A DNA stretch of 64,000 bases from positions 1-64,000 of the forward strand of contig JASANZ010002192.1 in assembly GCA_030849805.1 (NCBI GenBank), written 5' to 3'. The position numbers were made by a program, and so were the translations under genes. The notes beneath the pieces were generated by a model. That model searched no databases. It was given only the letters and a program-made list of their open reading frames with translations, and was not told where the DNA came from. Numbering within the stretch: position 1 is the stretch's first letter; each line of letters begins with the position of its first letter. The DNA is from Sergeia podlipaevii. Lineage: Eukaryota > Euglenozoa > Kinetoplastea > Trypanosomatida > Trypanosomatidae. Shown one piece after another: positions 50,491 to 60,074 of the stretch.

Positions 50491-51321
50491 CTTCGCAGAC
50501 TAGAGCGTGTATCTACTTAGACCACTTCATGCACCTTTCCCCAACGATTGCGTGTATAAAGGGCAGCTTAATGTACTATCTAGCAATGAATACGCATGCA
50601 AAGGCACAAGATGAAAAAAAAAGCAGTTGAAAAGAAAAAAAATGATAAGCAAATCAGTTAACAAAAACAAAAAAAAGGCCAACTAGTACACATACAAGTC
50701 AATCCCCTTGGGATACACAAGCAGAGTACCGAGAGAAGAGAAAGGAGGTGAACAGAACACATATGTTTAGACACAGAGACGTATTTCTCTTTTTTCCCCC
50801 ACCACGCGCATGTATGCGCGACTACTTTCCTTTTTTTTTCTCCGCTTTACAGCCATCAAAAGTAACACGACCACGTTTTCCATAGACGCATGCCATCTAC
50901 TATCCCTTTTTTTCTTCTCTCAAACATGTGGCTCTCCACGACGGCCTAAGCAGCAATGGTCTGTAACGTTGATGCTGCCCTTTACTACGATTTATCTTAC
51001 CCTAGAATAAATACCTTGCTATATAGTCGGCATAGAACCTGTTTCTTCTCCGAGTTTGTTTTTTTTAATGGTAAAATACTACTAAAAGAACCACGGACAT
51101 ACTTATAAATTCAGAGGGGCATACGCGTTCACACATAATGTGAGGCCTTCACTATCATTCCCTTTATGTTTTTTTGTTAATGCCCAATCTCTAGATGCAA
51201 CGTGCCATGCCTTCCGTTTCCTTTCCTTATCTCAAAAAAAAATTTCTCACTTTGTTTTCCTCGATTCATGTATGTATACGATTCCAGTACTACTTGCTAA
51301 CCAGTGTTTTTGATGCCCTGA
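50491..51321. other. Intergenic spacer
   Basis: A-rich tracts at 50612-50675 (a candidate minus-strand pyrimidine tract for the small basic protein gene) and T-rich sequence near 50790-50830 and 51058-51066. No gene seen. Confidence 0.65.
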
Positions 51322-52098
51322 TTACCAGGCCTTCTTCCAGTAGCGGAAGGTGGTGCGACCGTAGATGCGCCAGTTGGTGTTCTTCTGGCCGTAGTGGAGT
51401 AGCAGACAGTTGACCAGACCCAGAGTCGTGATAACCTTCCAGAAGGCAACGCGGCGGTCATCATACTCAGATTCGCAAGACCAGCGAAGGAAGTTGCACA
51501 CATCCTTAGCCATCTGGCTGATGGTGGCGGGGGTACCATCCTCATAATCTACCAGGCCGTCAGACAGGGGAGGAGGCATAGAGAGAACACAGCCTTTAAA
51601 GTAGGGGTTCCAGAACTGGCCAGGCTTCACATCAGGGGCGAAGGGAGGGATCTCAAGCAGCTCACCATTACCCCAGTTGTAGCCGGTGACCAGGGAGAAG
51701 ATATAGTCCGCGCCACCCTCCTTGCCAAAGACGGCGTGCTGCAAATCCGGGGGCTCAGCACCGTTGTTGGCGAACTGAGCAGCACGCTGGTTGGGGTATG
51801 GCAGGGGGAGGGTATCAGTAGGCTTGCCAGGGCGTACGTTGAGCATACCAGTCGCATCAGGCTCGCTGTCAATAACCTCGTACTGCGAGGCGAGCTGCTT
51901 AATCTCCTCGCGGGTCATAAAACCTTGGAAGTGGGTGAAGGTGATGCGGCCAAGGGAGTGGCAAGGAGCAAAGACCTCAGTGTAGATCTGGCGGCCACGG
52001 CGCACAGATGGCCAGTCAAGGCTATGCCAGATCTCGAAGCGGTCATTGTGGTTCCAGTACCAGTCACGCTTGATGGGGTGTGCCTTTCTGCCTCCCAT
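51322..52098 (-). CDS. Cytochrome c1, mitochondrial complex III, single-cysteine haem site
   Basis: A 258-residue protein that passes electrons from the Rieske protein to cytochrome c. The haem motif is F43-A-P-C46-H47: the usual first cysteine of CxxCH is replaced by Phe, so haem is held by one thioether bond, the known euglenozoan arrangement. The sixth ligand is M174 in VLSMPPPL. Strong family blocks follow: GGADYIFSLVTGY, FWNPYFKG, DGTPATISQMAKDVCNFLRW. The membrane anchor is about 219-236 and is followed by a short basic matrix tail. There is no cleavable presequence, as usual for kinetoplastid c1: the protein starts directly with the mature-like MGGRKAHPIKRDWYW. Confidence 0.97.
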   Translation of the reverse strand: MGGRKAHPIKRDWYWNHNDRFEIWHSLDWPSVRRGRQIYTEVFAPCHSLGRITFTHFQGFMTREEIKQLASQYEVIDSEPDATGMLNVRPGKPTDTLPLPYPNQRAAQFANNGAEPPDLQHAVFGKEGGADYIFSLVTGYNWGNGELLEIPPFAPDVKPGQFWNPYFKGCVLSMPPPLSDGLVDYEDGTPATISQMAKDVCNFLRWSCESEYDDRRVAFWKVITTLGLVNCLLLHYGQKNTNWRIYGRTTFRYWKKAW

Positions 52099-52534
52099 GG
52101 TTAACCAGAGAAAGATATTAAAGGTTAGATTCCTAGAAAAGAAAAGTATGATATACTCGCAAAAGGTGTGTAGAGCTACTCACTTAAAAAGAAGAAAATA
52201 TGCTTGTGAATATGCGATGAAAAAAGCAACGACAAAAAAAGCGGACAACATTAAAAAAGTAAAGTCATCATATAACAAGTACACACAACAGAGGATGTAG
52301 CTATTTTTTTGTTTCGATGTATTAAGAGCCAGACATTTTTGAAAATATGCCATCAAAGTGACAAGCAGAACTGCTTGCTGCCCCCCATCGTGCAGACAAT
52401 CAATGTTCAAAATAATAAATAACAAAATAAATGCAACGAGTATATAGGCTGCATACCCACAATATAAAAAAAAAAACTGAAAAGGGTCGTGTTTGCAAGA
52501 GGCGAATCCAATTCATGCACGTCAAGAAAGCAAA
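52099..52534. other. Intergenic spacer
   Basis: A-rich; short purine run 52135-52147 just above the cytochrome c1 start and A10 at 52468-52477. No gene seen. Confidence 0.65.
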
Positions 52535-55348
52535 TTAGATGCACAAAAGAATCATATCTATGGCAGCTAGCTGTAACTTGGGATCTTTACAGTATACGCT
52601 GACCTGAACACTCGCCCCACCACATACTGCCAACTCACACGCAATCGCCGTGTACTCCACCTTTTCCTGTGGTTGAGTAGCATGCGCTCCGATAGCCACC
52701 ACGCCACCGGCAGTAGTGGTGGAGCAGCTGTACCCCAATGACTCCATGCGCGCCTTTAGTGTATTTACGCTTTCCGCTGCATTGACAGAGATGGTACGTG
52801 TCAAAGGCTTTATGCTCCGCCGCATACTATCAAATAGCTGTGCATAGTCATTTGGGGAGTCAACGTTGTACGGGGACACAAAGCGGACAGAAATAATAGG
52901 AAGAGATAAGGTCTCTAGGTGCGAAGCGCCATCGCTTCCTGTGTAACGAAGAGACACACTTGGGGGGTCCTTGAAAGGAGCCAGTGAGCGACCGGCAAAT
53001 TCAATGACAACTGTACCACCAGGTGCGACGTAGTTACCACCTAGACTGCGTGACTGCAGGAGCAGCCCTCCCTCCACATCCAGCACCTCTAATGCGATGC
53101 TTTGGAGCCCCGCACCTCTCTTATCACGCACAGTAACAGTCACGCGACAGTCAGCAAAGTGGATGGACTGACCGCACCGAAGCTCTACTGTATCGTCTTC
53201 AAAAAGGGTTCCATCCTTGCGCTTCAACAGCTGCGTGAAAAGATACCGAGAGTGAGCGTAGCGCTTGCGCATAAGGGCGACGCTGTTCTCATTCACTACC
53301 TGAAAAAGGGTGTCTAAGCACGCCGCTTCCGCGTCATCTCCTTGCTCCCCTGCAGCATATTGTGGCTCTCCAGAGGAAAATGAAGCAAGATCATGTAGCT
53401 GGACGGTCGTGGAACTCCTTGTATTCCGCTTACTGCTGCCTATGGGCTCCTGTGTCTTTATGTGCTTGCTGCTGGTATCGTGAAGAGTGACACGCACCTC
53501 ATTGGTAAAAGGTGGCATAGGCTCAAGCACCTTCTCCAGCAACTCAGCGTTTCCATTCTCAATTAGCGCAGTGTATTCTATTGCGCGTTGCTGCAGTTCG
53601 GCGTTGTTGCTGACCTTGTGCGACGCAATCATCTTTGCGATTTTATCCCGCACAGCGGCATTGTCATAGAGGTTATAAAATTTCAGGAGTGCATTGAGAA
53701 TGATGCCTTGAGTTTCGGGAGAGCAAAACTGTGCATGCCTGCTGAGACACGCATACTGTGCCTGTGGAGTACTCTCCGCATTGAGGGCGATTTGATAACC
53801 AAATTCACCAAGGATAAACGCTGCAACCCGCACCATCGTTTCAGAAACATATTTTCTCGTGTGAAGCGAGTGGAACGCCATGCTTGCTGCACGCTTTTGT
53901 ACAGCAGGGTCCCCTACTATAACTTGCACCACACGATAAGCGACCTTGCGAGGGGAAAGATCACCAGCCATCGCGATTACCCCAAGCAGGTTTTCCATAT
54001 AGAGACTGTGATCATCACAGTACTTTTCCGAAAGATACGTTATGGCAAATACAAGACTCCGCTTGAAACTTGGGTCGTCGGTGATGGGAAGGTACGAAAG
54101 GAGCTCCTTGATTGTTTCCGTCGCATTTGCAGGCCCGCACATGGCAACAAAGACGGACAAGGCTTCTCTGCGAATCGACACATCGTTGTCATGAAGCCCC
54201 ACAATGATCTGCTGCTGGTACTGCTTGCAGTGCGTCTGGAAGTCTATATTGGATGAAGGACCTACAGACCTGAGTCGAGACAGCATCACCAAGCCTATAT
54301 AACGGAGATTTGCCTCACGCTTGTCTGCGATAAACGGCCCCATGATGTTTGCGCATTCCAAGATAAAATCAGCACCAAGGTCCCAGTGAATACCCAACGA
54401 CACCACTTCAATCAGCACAGCGTTCATCGCACTTACGCGATTTTGGGTACCGCGTTGCTTTTGCTGCGTTTGGGCATCCTTTATCACCTTATCTGTTGCC
54501 TTCAGTATCTTCCTCAGCACCTGAATAACACGATCGCGCAGACGGCCCTCTGGAGGTAAAGAAAAGCACCGGAGAAGGCGCAAAATGCTCGTCTGCAGCC
54601 ACGGAGCTGGCACACCATAGTAGATGTATCCCGGCTCTGTCTTCTTATCGATAATAATGTGTGCGATAGCGTCAATCAGCTTTTCCGTTAATCCTTTGAA
54701 TAGCTGGCGCGGAGCAGTGGCAAAGCACCCATGCAAGAAGGTTACCGCGCACATGGTCACACCATCCTGGCCCGTCTCCAATAGTGAAGTCACCTTGGGC
54801 ACCACCACGGAAAGATTCACCACCTCGGGATATTTGTGGTACACACGTAGCAGTGTTAGTACTGCCTTCTTACGGACATGTACGTCAATTGTGTCATCCA
54901 TCACAATCTTCTCAACGCCGTCGTGCATCACTTCCGCAAAATCTCTCGAGCCTGTATTTGCAATAACTGCCAATGCTAGTCCACGGTTCAAGTCATCGCT
55001 CGACATGAGGTCGCGGTAAACGGTGTGTGTAGTGAGGGTGAGCAATTCGCTACTCTCATTTAGTAGCACCGTCGACGCCAGGTATCCAATAAGCTTTTCC
55101 GCAGGCGTGTTCTCTGCCATCAAACTTATACCTTCAATGTGGCCAAATTTGATAGGGTACCCCAACATTGAAATGAACATTAGCTTGCACACATACTTTT
55201 TCCGATCATATGTGGACATATGCCCAGTGTCAACAAACTTCGCTCGGATCTTTGCAAGCTCTTCATCTACTCGCCGTTCTTCCTCCTTTTTATTTGTTGT
55301 TGCTTTCCGAATATCCCGGATAAAGTGTGCGAGACCACGCATGTCCAT
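52535..55348 (-). CDS. AP-2 adaptor complex alpha subunit (alpha-adaptin)
   Basis: A 937-residue large adaptin. The N-terminus MDMRGLAHFIRDIRKATTNKKEEERRVDEELAKIRAKF and YDRKKYVCKLMFISMLGYPIKFGH match alpha-adaptin (M-R-G-L-x-x-F-I-S-D-I-R; KKYVCKLLFI-LGHDIDFGH) rather than gamma, beta or delta. A HEAT/ARM trunk runs to about residue 610, then a short hinge and a C-terminal appendage (about 690-937). AP-2 recruits clathrin and cargo at the plasma membrane, in trypanosomatids at the flagellar pocket. African trypanosomes lost AP-2, whereas Leishmania and T. cruzi keep it, so its presence is informative. The frame is open upstream to 55474, but ATG 55348 begins the conserved N-terminus. Confidence 0.92.
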   Translation of the reverse strand: MDMRGLAHFIRDIRKATTNKKEEERRVDEELAKIRAKFVDTGHMSTYDRKKYVCKLMFISMLGYPIKFGHIEGISLMAENTPAEKLIGYLASTVLLNESSELLTLTTHTVYRDLMSSDDLNRGLALAVIANTGSRDFAEVMHDGVEKIVMDDTIDVHVRKKAVLTLLRVYHKYPEVVNLSVVVPKVTSLLETGQDGVTMCAVTFLHGCFATAPRQLFKGLTEKLIDAIAHIIIDKKTEPGYIYYGVPAPWLQTSILRLLRCFSLPPEGRLRDRVIQVLRKILKATDKVIKDAQTQQKQRGTQNRVSAMNAVLIEVVSLGIHWDLGADFILECANIMGPFIADKREANLRYIGLVMLSRLRSVGPSSNIDFQTHCKQYQQQIIVGLHDNDVSIRREALSVFVAMCGPANATETIKELLSYLPITDDPSFKRSLVFAITYLSEKYCDDHSLYMENLLGVIAMAGDLSPRKVAYRVVQVIVGDPAVQKRAASMAFHSLHTRKYVSETMVRVAAFILGEFGYQIALNAESTPQAQYACLSRHAQFCSPETQGIILNALLKFYNLYDNAAVRDKIAKMIASHKVSNNAELQQRAIEYTALIENGNAELLEKVLEPMPPFTNEVRVTLHDTSSKHIKTQEPIGSSKRNTRSSTTVQLHDLASFSSGEPQYAAGEQGDDAEAACLDTLFQVVNENSVALMRKRYAHSRYLFTQLLKRKDGTLFEDDTVELRCGQSIHFADCRVTVTVRDKRGAGLQSIALEVLDVEGGLLLQSRSLGGNYVAPGGTVVIEFAGRSLAPFKDPPSVSLRYTGSDGASHLETLSLPIISVRFVSPYNVDSPNDYAQLFDSMRRSIKPLTRTISVNAAESVNTLKARMESLGYSCSTTTAGGVVAIGAHATQPQEKVEYTAIACELAVCGGASVQVSVYCKDPKLQLAAIDMILLCI

Positions 55349-55740
55349 CTTTGCCTCCAGAAAATATAAAGTGGGTGTGGAGTGACCTATATGTATATAT
55401 AAAGCAAGTTTAGATACAGTCCAGTAAGATGTCAAATACACTAGCACAAACTTCAGTAAATCAATACAACTCACGCTCCGATACTTCTATAAAGGAAAAA
55501 AAAAGTATGCTAATTGACAAAAAAATTAAGGAGAGAAATCACAAAAAAAGAGAAAAAAATACGGTGCAACAACAACAAAAAGTAATGACCACTGTAGTAG
55601 CTATGTAAAAGCGTAAACAGTATTTTACGCGTCGCAGAGCCAGCAAAAAAAAAAAAAAGATAGTAACCTTTTCTTTACACTTATATAAGAACTGAACCCT
55701 GTTGCACTTTCTTCTGTAAGATGAAACACATACTAACTAT
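55349..55740. other. Intergenic spacer
   Basis: A-rich homopolymers (55494-55503, 55545-55560, 55647-55660) that would act as pyrimidine tracts on the minus strand. No gene seen. Confidence 0.65.
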
Positions 55741-56712
55741 CTAATTGATATTTAAAAAATTCTGTGAATGATCTGGGGATGGAGGCACAACCCCTATCCC
55801 TTTTCTTGCTCGTTTGATTGGAGTTTCGTACGTGATAATGCTGCAACTGTCTTCTGAATCACAAGCTGGGACGTCCTGCTCATCTTGATCACAACCAACC
55901 GGGCGCACAGTATGAGACAAATGAGTATCATCCCCATCTGGCATGGCACTAAGAATTTTGGACCAAGTCTGCCCTGGCTGGTATTCCTCTCTCACTACTG
56001 GAGCGCGACGCTTAGAAAGCATATAGGAAGGAATTCCTTTTGGCGCAAGAGATCCACCAACAACATCCATCCGTGAGCGAATACCATTTCTCAGTAACTT
56101 GTGTGGTAGTGTCGATGATGACGATGATTTCAACTCGCAAGTGCATGAATAATCGCTTTCATTCCTTTGGCCAGTGTCATCGCCAAAAAACTGCAATATC
56201 TGCGACTTTTTTCCATCTTCAGGAAGAAAATTCCAACCGTTCATTAGCTTCCATTTTGACAGCGTTTTGAATACCGTGCTATTCTCTTGCCTTGGTCGTG
56301 AGTCACAGAAGAACTGGAACGGTGTCCTGAGAGCCACAGTGCGCAGAGCATCGTGAGTTAAAGGATGCTTCAAGATGGTGGGCAGCAAAATATCCTCAAG
56401 TCTTTGAAGCCGCCATGCTGTGGTCTTGCTTGACACATTATCAACTAAGAGGACAACAGTCATCGTAGCCATCGCTTCTAACATGGCAGATGCTTTATTG
56501 GAAGGCCGCATCCTCTCTGCTTTGCTCTTTAAATTAATTCCAAGCTTGGCTAAAACTGCTTCAGCAACCTTAACCATTTCTTCAACTGTACTCGTTTCAA
56601 CGCCAAAAAAGATATCATGAAGTTCTATTAAAGTTGCAGTAAGAGTATTCTCTTGGCATCCTGGAACAGCGCCTGAAAGCTCCAACAGCTTCGCTAAATC
56701 AGGTTTCTCCAT
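55741..56712 (-). CDS. Conserved-looking protein of unknown function
   Basis: A 323-residue protein. The first 170 residues look like a folded, mainly helical domain (KPDLAKLLELSGAV, TVEEMVKVAEAVLAKLG, MLEAMATMTVVLLVDNV, RLQRLEDILLPTILKHPLTHDALRTVAL). The rest is probably disordered, Ser/Asp-rich, with a basic motif PIKRARK near 305 that could be a nuclear signal. I do not recognise a family. The 60 codons open upstream of ATG 56712 are hydrophobic low-complexity sequence, so I treat them as leader. It sits between the DOT1 and AP-2 alpha genes. Confidence 0.65.
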   Translation of the reverse strand: MEKPDLAKLLELSGAVPGCQENTLTATLIELHDIFFGVETSTVEEMVKVAEAVLAKLGINLKSKAERMRPSNKASAMLEAMATMTVVLLVDNVSSKTTAWRLQRLEDILLPTILKHPLTHDALRTVALRTPFQFFCDSRPRQENSTVFKTLSKWKLMNGWNFLPEDGKKSQILQFFGDDTGQRNESDYSCTCELKSSSSSTLPHKLLRNGIRSRMDVVGGSLAPKGIPSYMLSKRRAPVVREEYQPGQTWSKILSAMPDGDDTHLSHTVRPVGCDQDEQDVPACDSEDSCSIITYETPIKRARKGIGVVPPSPDHSQNFLNIN

Positions 56713-57271
56713 GAAAAAAGGAGAGAAAACAATTGTAACTATTGAGAGAATAGAAATGTACAATTGCACTGCAGCAAACAAAGAGGCAAAACAATGCAAC
56801 TTCTCTATGAAATCTATGCAATGCCACCCAAGAAGGTAAAGCAAGGAGACAATACTTCTAATAATCAGAAAATTTAACGACAAAAAATACACAACACAGG
56901 CTTATACGTGACTTGTTAACAGTCCTTTGTATGACAAAATAATAGAAACGCTAAAAAATGAAAGTGGAAGTGCCAATAAAAACCAGCGACACGTTAAAGA
57001 AAAAGAAAGAAAAGGCTAAGAAAAAAAAAAATTGACAAAGGCCAAAAAACTATTGTGATCAAACAGATTCCTACAACAATCTCAATTAGGGGCTCATTGT
57101 CACGCTGAACGTAACGTAAAATCCCCTTGAACTGATGCAAAAACAAGAGGTTACTTAGAAGAAAAGCATTTTCTTCTTTTTGAACACAATTCAACAGAGG
57201 TACAACATAGCTACGAGTAAAAAAAAAAATTGATATATATCGGTACGGTACAGACACTCGCTTTGCTGAAG
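56713..57271. other. Intergenic spacer
   Basis: A-rich sequence, with purine tracts at 56995-57030 and A10 runs. No convincing frame. Confidence 0.65.
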
Positions 57272-58186
57272 CTACTTACGCCAATGAATGTAGAAAGGCC
57301 CTTCTTGTGTGCACCACTCAACGCTCATTTCTTGCCATTTGTAATCCTGCATCTCAAAAAGCTCGAAGGCCTCCCGATTACGAGTGGCATCACTCTCGCG
57401 ACTGTGAAGATACAGATCATCAAAGCACGCAATGCGCGTGCCAACAGGAGTTAGTCGCAATCGCTCAGAAAGATAATGTGTCAAGAATTTTGGAAAGAGC
57501 AGGTTCGAAAGCAATACAGCAATACTACCCTTCTCATTGTCAAAGTACTTCTCATCTTTCAGAATCGTTCCCAGATCGCCAGTAATGACCTCCACAGGAG
57601 GCATCCTTCTACCAAAGTCATTTTCAAGTTTATCCTTCATGGCTCCCCAAGCCTCGCGCGCCACATCTGCATTATGACTGCTGATCTCAATTCCGACACA
57701 CTTTGCGCCGGTAAGACAAGCAACCTGAAAGAGAATGGAGCCATTGCCACATCCAAAATCATAGAACGTGTCATTCTTGGTTATCTTCATGATGCGAATT
57801 AGCCGCGTCACAAAAGGGGGTAGTAGAGATTTGGCACACAGCGCACGAGCGCCAGCCACTTCCGTTTTTCGTTTCAGCGAAATAGCCTCGTAAGTTCTCC
57901 CAAAAAGGTCGGTAAAATAGCTGCAGTAGCACTTTTGCGTGGGACAATGAACGCACCTGCTGCTGTTTGATACAGAACGAAGAGGCAAATGATAAGGAGT
58001 AGATGGTGTTCCGTCTCCAAATTCTACGCTAGGCTCTACATCAGTACAACAAGAGGTCTTATCGATATTGATGGCTTGCGGAGCCTTCTTCTTTAGTACC
58101 AATGTCTCGGTTGCTAAAAATTTATTCATAGGACTTTCATTCAAAGGCAGAACCGCTGCGTTTCTCTTTCGCTGAACGACGGACAT
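57272..58186 (-). CDS. DOT1-type histone H3 lysine methyltransferase
   Basis: A 304-residue enzyme that methylates the H3 core lysine (K76 in trypanosomes) using AdoMet. The AdoMet-binding motif is Y142-D-F-G-C-G-N-G149, followed by [28 protein letters not shown], the DOT1 pattern (D-L-G-S-G-x-G, then G-I-E). Downstream GDLGTIL and [19 protein letters not shown] correspond to the DOT1 acidic and V-x-N-N-F motifs. Residues 80-135 contain a cysteine-rich segment ([12 protein letters not shown]). Trypanosomes have two paralogues, DOT1A (mono/dimethyl) and DOT1B (trimethyl); I cannot tell which this is. It is the second gene of the minus array, close to the divergent transcription start. Confidence 0.88.
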   Translation of the reverse strand: MSVVQRKRNAAVLPLNESPMNKFLATETLVLKKKAPQAINIDKTSCCTDVEPSVEFGDGTPSTPYHLPLRSVSNSSRCVHCPTQKCYCSYFTDLFGRTYEAISLKRKTEVAGARALCAKSLLPPFVTRLIRIMKITKNDTFYDFGCGNGSILFQVACLTGAKCVGIEISSHNADVAREAWGAMKDKLENDFGRRMPPVEVITGDLGTILKDEKYFDNEKGSIAVLLSNLLFPKFLTHYLSERLRLTPVGTRIACFDDLYLHSRESDATRNREAFELFEMQDYKWQEMSVEWCTQEGPFYIHWRK

Positions 58187-58610
58187 AGGACTGTATAGAT
58201 AACTGTAAGTGGAAGAAACAAAATGTATATATAGGCGTTTCCTCTACTAAATGAAGGTGTAATTAGCACCAGTAACTACAGATAAGAATAGTAGCAACAA
58301 TAACAAAGAAATACGACGAGTTGAAAACAAAGGCTGAAAAGCCTAAAACGTCTGTATGCCAAAAAAAAGCAAAAAAAAAAGAAATGAAAAAATATAAAAA
58401 GTGGTAGAAAAAATTGGTTTCACATTTTGAAATGAATAAATGAAAATAAGAAAACAAGCTGACGTACTATATACGCAAGAAAGAAATGGTTTTATCAGAT
58501 ATAATGTGTAAGTGTAAATAGTATTTCCTCCCTCCAATGTAAAATGCAAAGGCCAACTTCGCTTAACACTCTTCAGCAGCAAAAAAAAAAAAAATGTAAG
58601 CATTTGCCCA
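58187..58610. other. Intergenic spacer
   Basis: A-rich runs (58363-58380 and 58578-58591), candidate minus-strand pyrimidine tracts. No gene seen. Confidence 0.65.
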
Positions 58611-59459
58611 CTATTCTGCCTTCTTTTCAACCTTTGAGCGCATTGCCTCGAGCCGACTTTTTAACGCCAGTTTTCTTTTTTCAAGAATATCCCTCTCGTA
58701 ATCTTTTTCATCTGGAAGGGTTAACACACCATTCCTCAAAAAGGAGGTAACGTATTCTTCACTATTTTCAGGAGCTAAGCGGGCAGTGTGGTGTGGTTGA
58801 GGAGACGCACCACTTTCACGATGAGCTACTTCATATCCTCTCTCAATCTTCGCAAGGATTTCGCTTGTCTCGCCACTAAACAAACTGGGCACTTCATCAA
58901 GGTATCTTTGTCGCAGAGCTGCATCATTTTCTGAACCATCCTCATCCACAAAAACCGCATTATCATCGTCCTCAGCTTCATTTGTGTCACCTTTGCTAGC
59001 TTCTTGTCCTGACCGTTGCCTCTTCCGCGAGCTACTTTTTGAAGCCTCGGGTAGACCTTTGGCGCACCCAAAAAATACCTTTTTGCTGGGAGACGGATTC
59101 CACTGCTGCCCAGACAGCGTCGCTTGTCTTCGCTCCCATTGCTTCTTCGTTGCCAGTAATTTGTTGATTTCGTCATTTTTCGCTCTTACGGCGGCCTCGC
59201 CATCTTTTTCAATGCTGACCAAATTGGGGTCACGAATCTTAGCTATTTTGTCTCCAATATCCTGTGATTGTTTAAATAAAACAAATTTGATGACTTCGAT
59301 ATTATCTACATCAAGAGGATTTGTGGGCAGCTTCTTTAGTCCTAAACGAGCAAGTCTTTCTTCCTCTGCTTTCTTCTTAGCATTCTTGTAAAGAATCGTG
59401 TTCTTCCTTTCCTTTGTTCTGGCAAGGGTGCCTTCAATCTCACGTAGGCGATCCTGCAT
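58611..59459 (-). CDS. ISY1: Isy1-like pre-mRNA splicing factor
   Basis: A 282-residue, highly charged helical protein. Two Isy1 landmarks are present in the right order and spacing: NDEINKLLATKKQWERR (Isy1: N-D-E-I-N-K-L-L-x-E-K-x-x-W-E-x-R) and, about 25 residues later, VFFGCAKGLPEASK (Isy1: Y-F-G-A-A-K-D-L-P-G-V). These are followed by an acidic DEDG stretch and a C-terminal basic helix (LEKRKLALKSRLEAMRSK), again as in the family. Isy1 binds the active spliceosome (NineTeen-associated). In trypanosomatids the main splicing event is trans-splicing of the spliced leader, so this is probably part of that machinery. It is the first gene of the minus array. Confidence 0.72.
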   Translation of the reverse strand: MQDRLREIEGTLARTKERKNTILYKNAKKKAEEERLARLGLKKLPTNPLDVDNIEVIKFVLFKQSQDIGDKIAKIRDPNLVSIEKDGEAAVRAKNDEINKLLATKKQWERRQATLSGQQWNPSPSKKVFFGCAKGLPEASKSSSRKRQRSGQEASKGDTNEAEDDDNAVFVDEDGSENDAALRQRYLDEVPSLFSGETSEILAKIERGYEVAHRESGASPQPHHTARLAPENSEEYVTSFLRNGVLTLPDEKDYERDILEKRKLALKSRLEAMRSKVEKKAE

Positions 59460-59714
59460 TTTCCGTCAAGGTGAACAATGCAGCTTTTTCAAGTGGCCGA
59501 CTTTCCTTCTAAACAATTTGGTATATATTTGAAAATAATCTACTCGTGCACTAGCTGTAACAAATAAGCGAAAAAAAAATAATAATGCATAAAGAAAAGG
59601 ACAAATAAAATTTCGCAGGTAAAGAAAATTGCATACTTTCTCAATTTGACTGGTTACAAAAGCACCGTTGTACATTGTGACACGACAGAAAATATCACTC
59701 CCGTTTTAAAATTG

Positions 59715-59810
59715 GCGGAGGTGTTTCGGCAGGCGGGGCTTGCGCCTGGGTGGCGCATGGCATTCTGGTAGGTGTGCGCGGTGGCGGTGCAGGCGGAGGG
59801 GGGGGGGGAA
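59715..59810 (+). promoter_or_regulatory. G/T-rich element in the divergent strand switch
   Basis: About 95 bases with strong G and T bias on the plus strand (GGCGGAGGTGTTTCGGCAGG; GGTAGGTGTGCGCGGTGGCG), closing with G11. GT-rich elements of this kind have been shown to drive transcription initiation and H2A.Z deposition in T. brucei; applying that here is inference. Confidence 0.45.
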
Positions 59811-59948
59811 CAATAATGGACGAGATCGGTATCACCTTGTTGCAAAGTCGGTAAAAGCGCTGTTGTCGCTGCAACTATTTCTTTTTTGAAAGAAGAGAGG
59901 GATCCGATGTTCAACTTGCTGTAATACCGTATATTATTCTACTTTATT

Positions 59949-60001
59949 CTGCTCTTTACATTTTCCCTTTGCTTTTCAATGCTAGTTGTGTTTGTTTTCA
60001 G
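59949..60001 (+). promoter_or_regulatory. Predicted spliced-leader acceptor for ATG7
   Basis: A long C/T-rich tract ends at AG 60000-60001 (tttgttttcag). Leader of 73 bases with no ATG before 60075. Confidence 0.6.
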
Positions 60002-60074
60002 AGTCATAGATATTTCAATTACACGAAAAAGAAGTTCAATTGTACGCACTACCGCACAATAAAAAGGGTAAAAG

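Larger units (their letters stand above)
59460..60074. promoter_or_regulatory. Divergent strand-switch region (probable Pol II transcription start)
   Basis: Start codons of the minus array (Isy1, 59459) and the plus array (ATG7, 60075) diverge across 615 bp. In kinetoplastids divergent strand switches are the main RNA polymerase II start sites, with variant histones; that is family knowledge. The sequence is AT-rich except for a G/T-rich block at 59715-59810 on the plus strand, ending in an 11-G run (59798-59808). An 86-codon minus frame (59914-59654) crosses the block but is not convincing. Confidence 0.75.

Noticed and set aside
53588..54256. 222-codon plus-strand frame
   Set aside because: Antisense of the AP-2 alpha trunk; no motif.
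55349..55474. N-terminal extension of AP-2 alpha
   Set aside because: The extension is hydrophobic low-complexity sequence; the conserved adaptin N-terminus starts at ATG 55348.
57480..57520. GGTTCGA-like tRNA B-box
   Set aside because: It lies inside the DOT1 coding region and no tRNA cloverleaf can be formed around it.
59654..59914. 86-codon minus-strand frame in the divergent strand switch
   Set aside because: It crosses the G/T-rich block, has no recognisable features and would sit upstream of the expected first gene of the array; more likely regulatory sequence.
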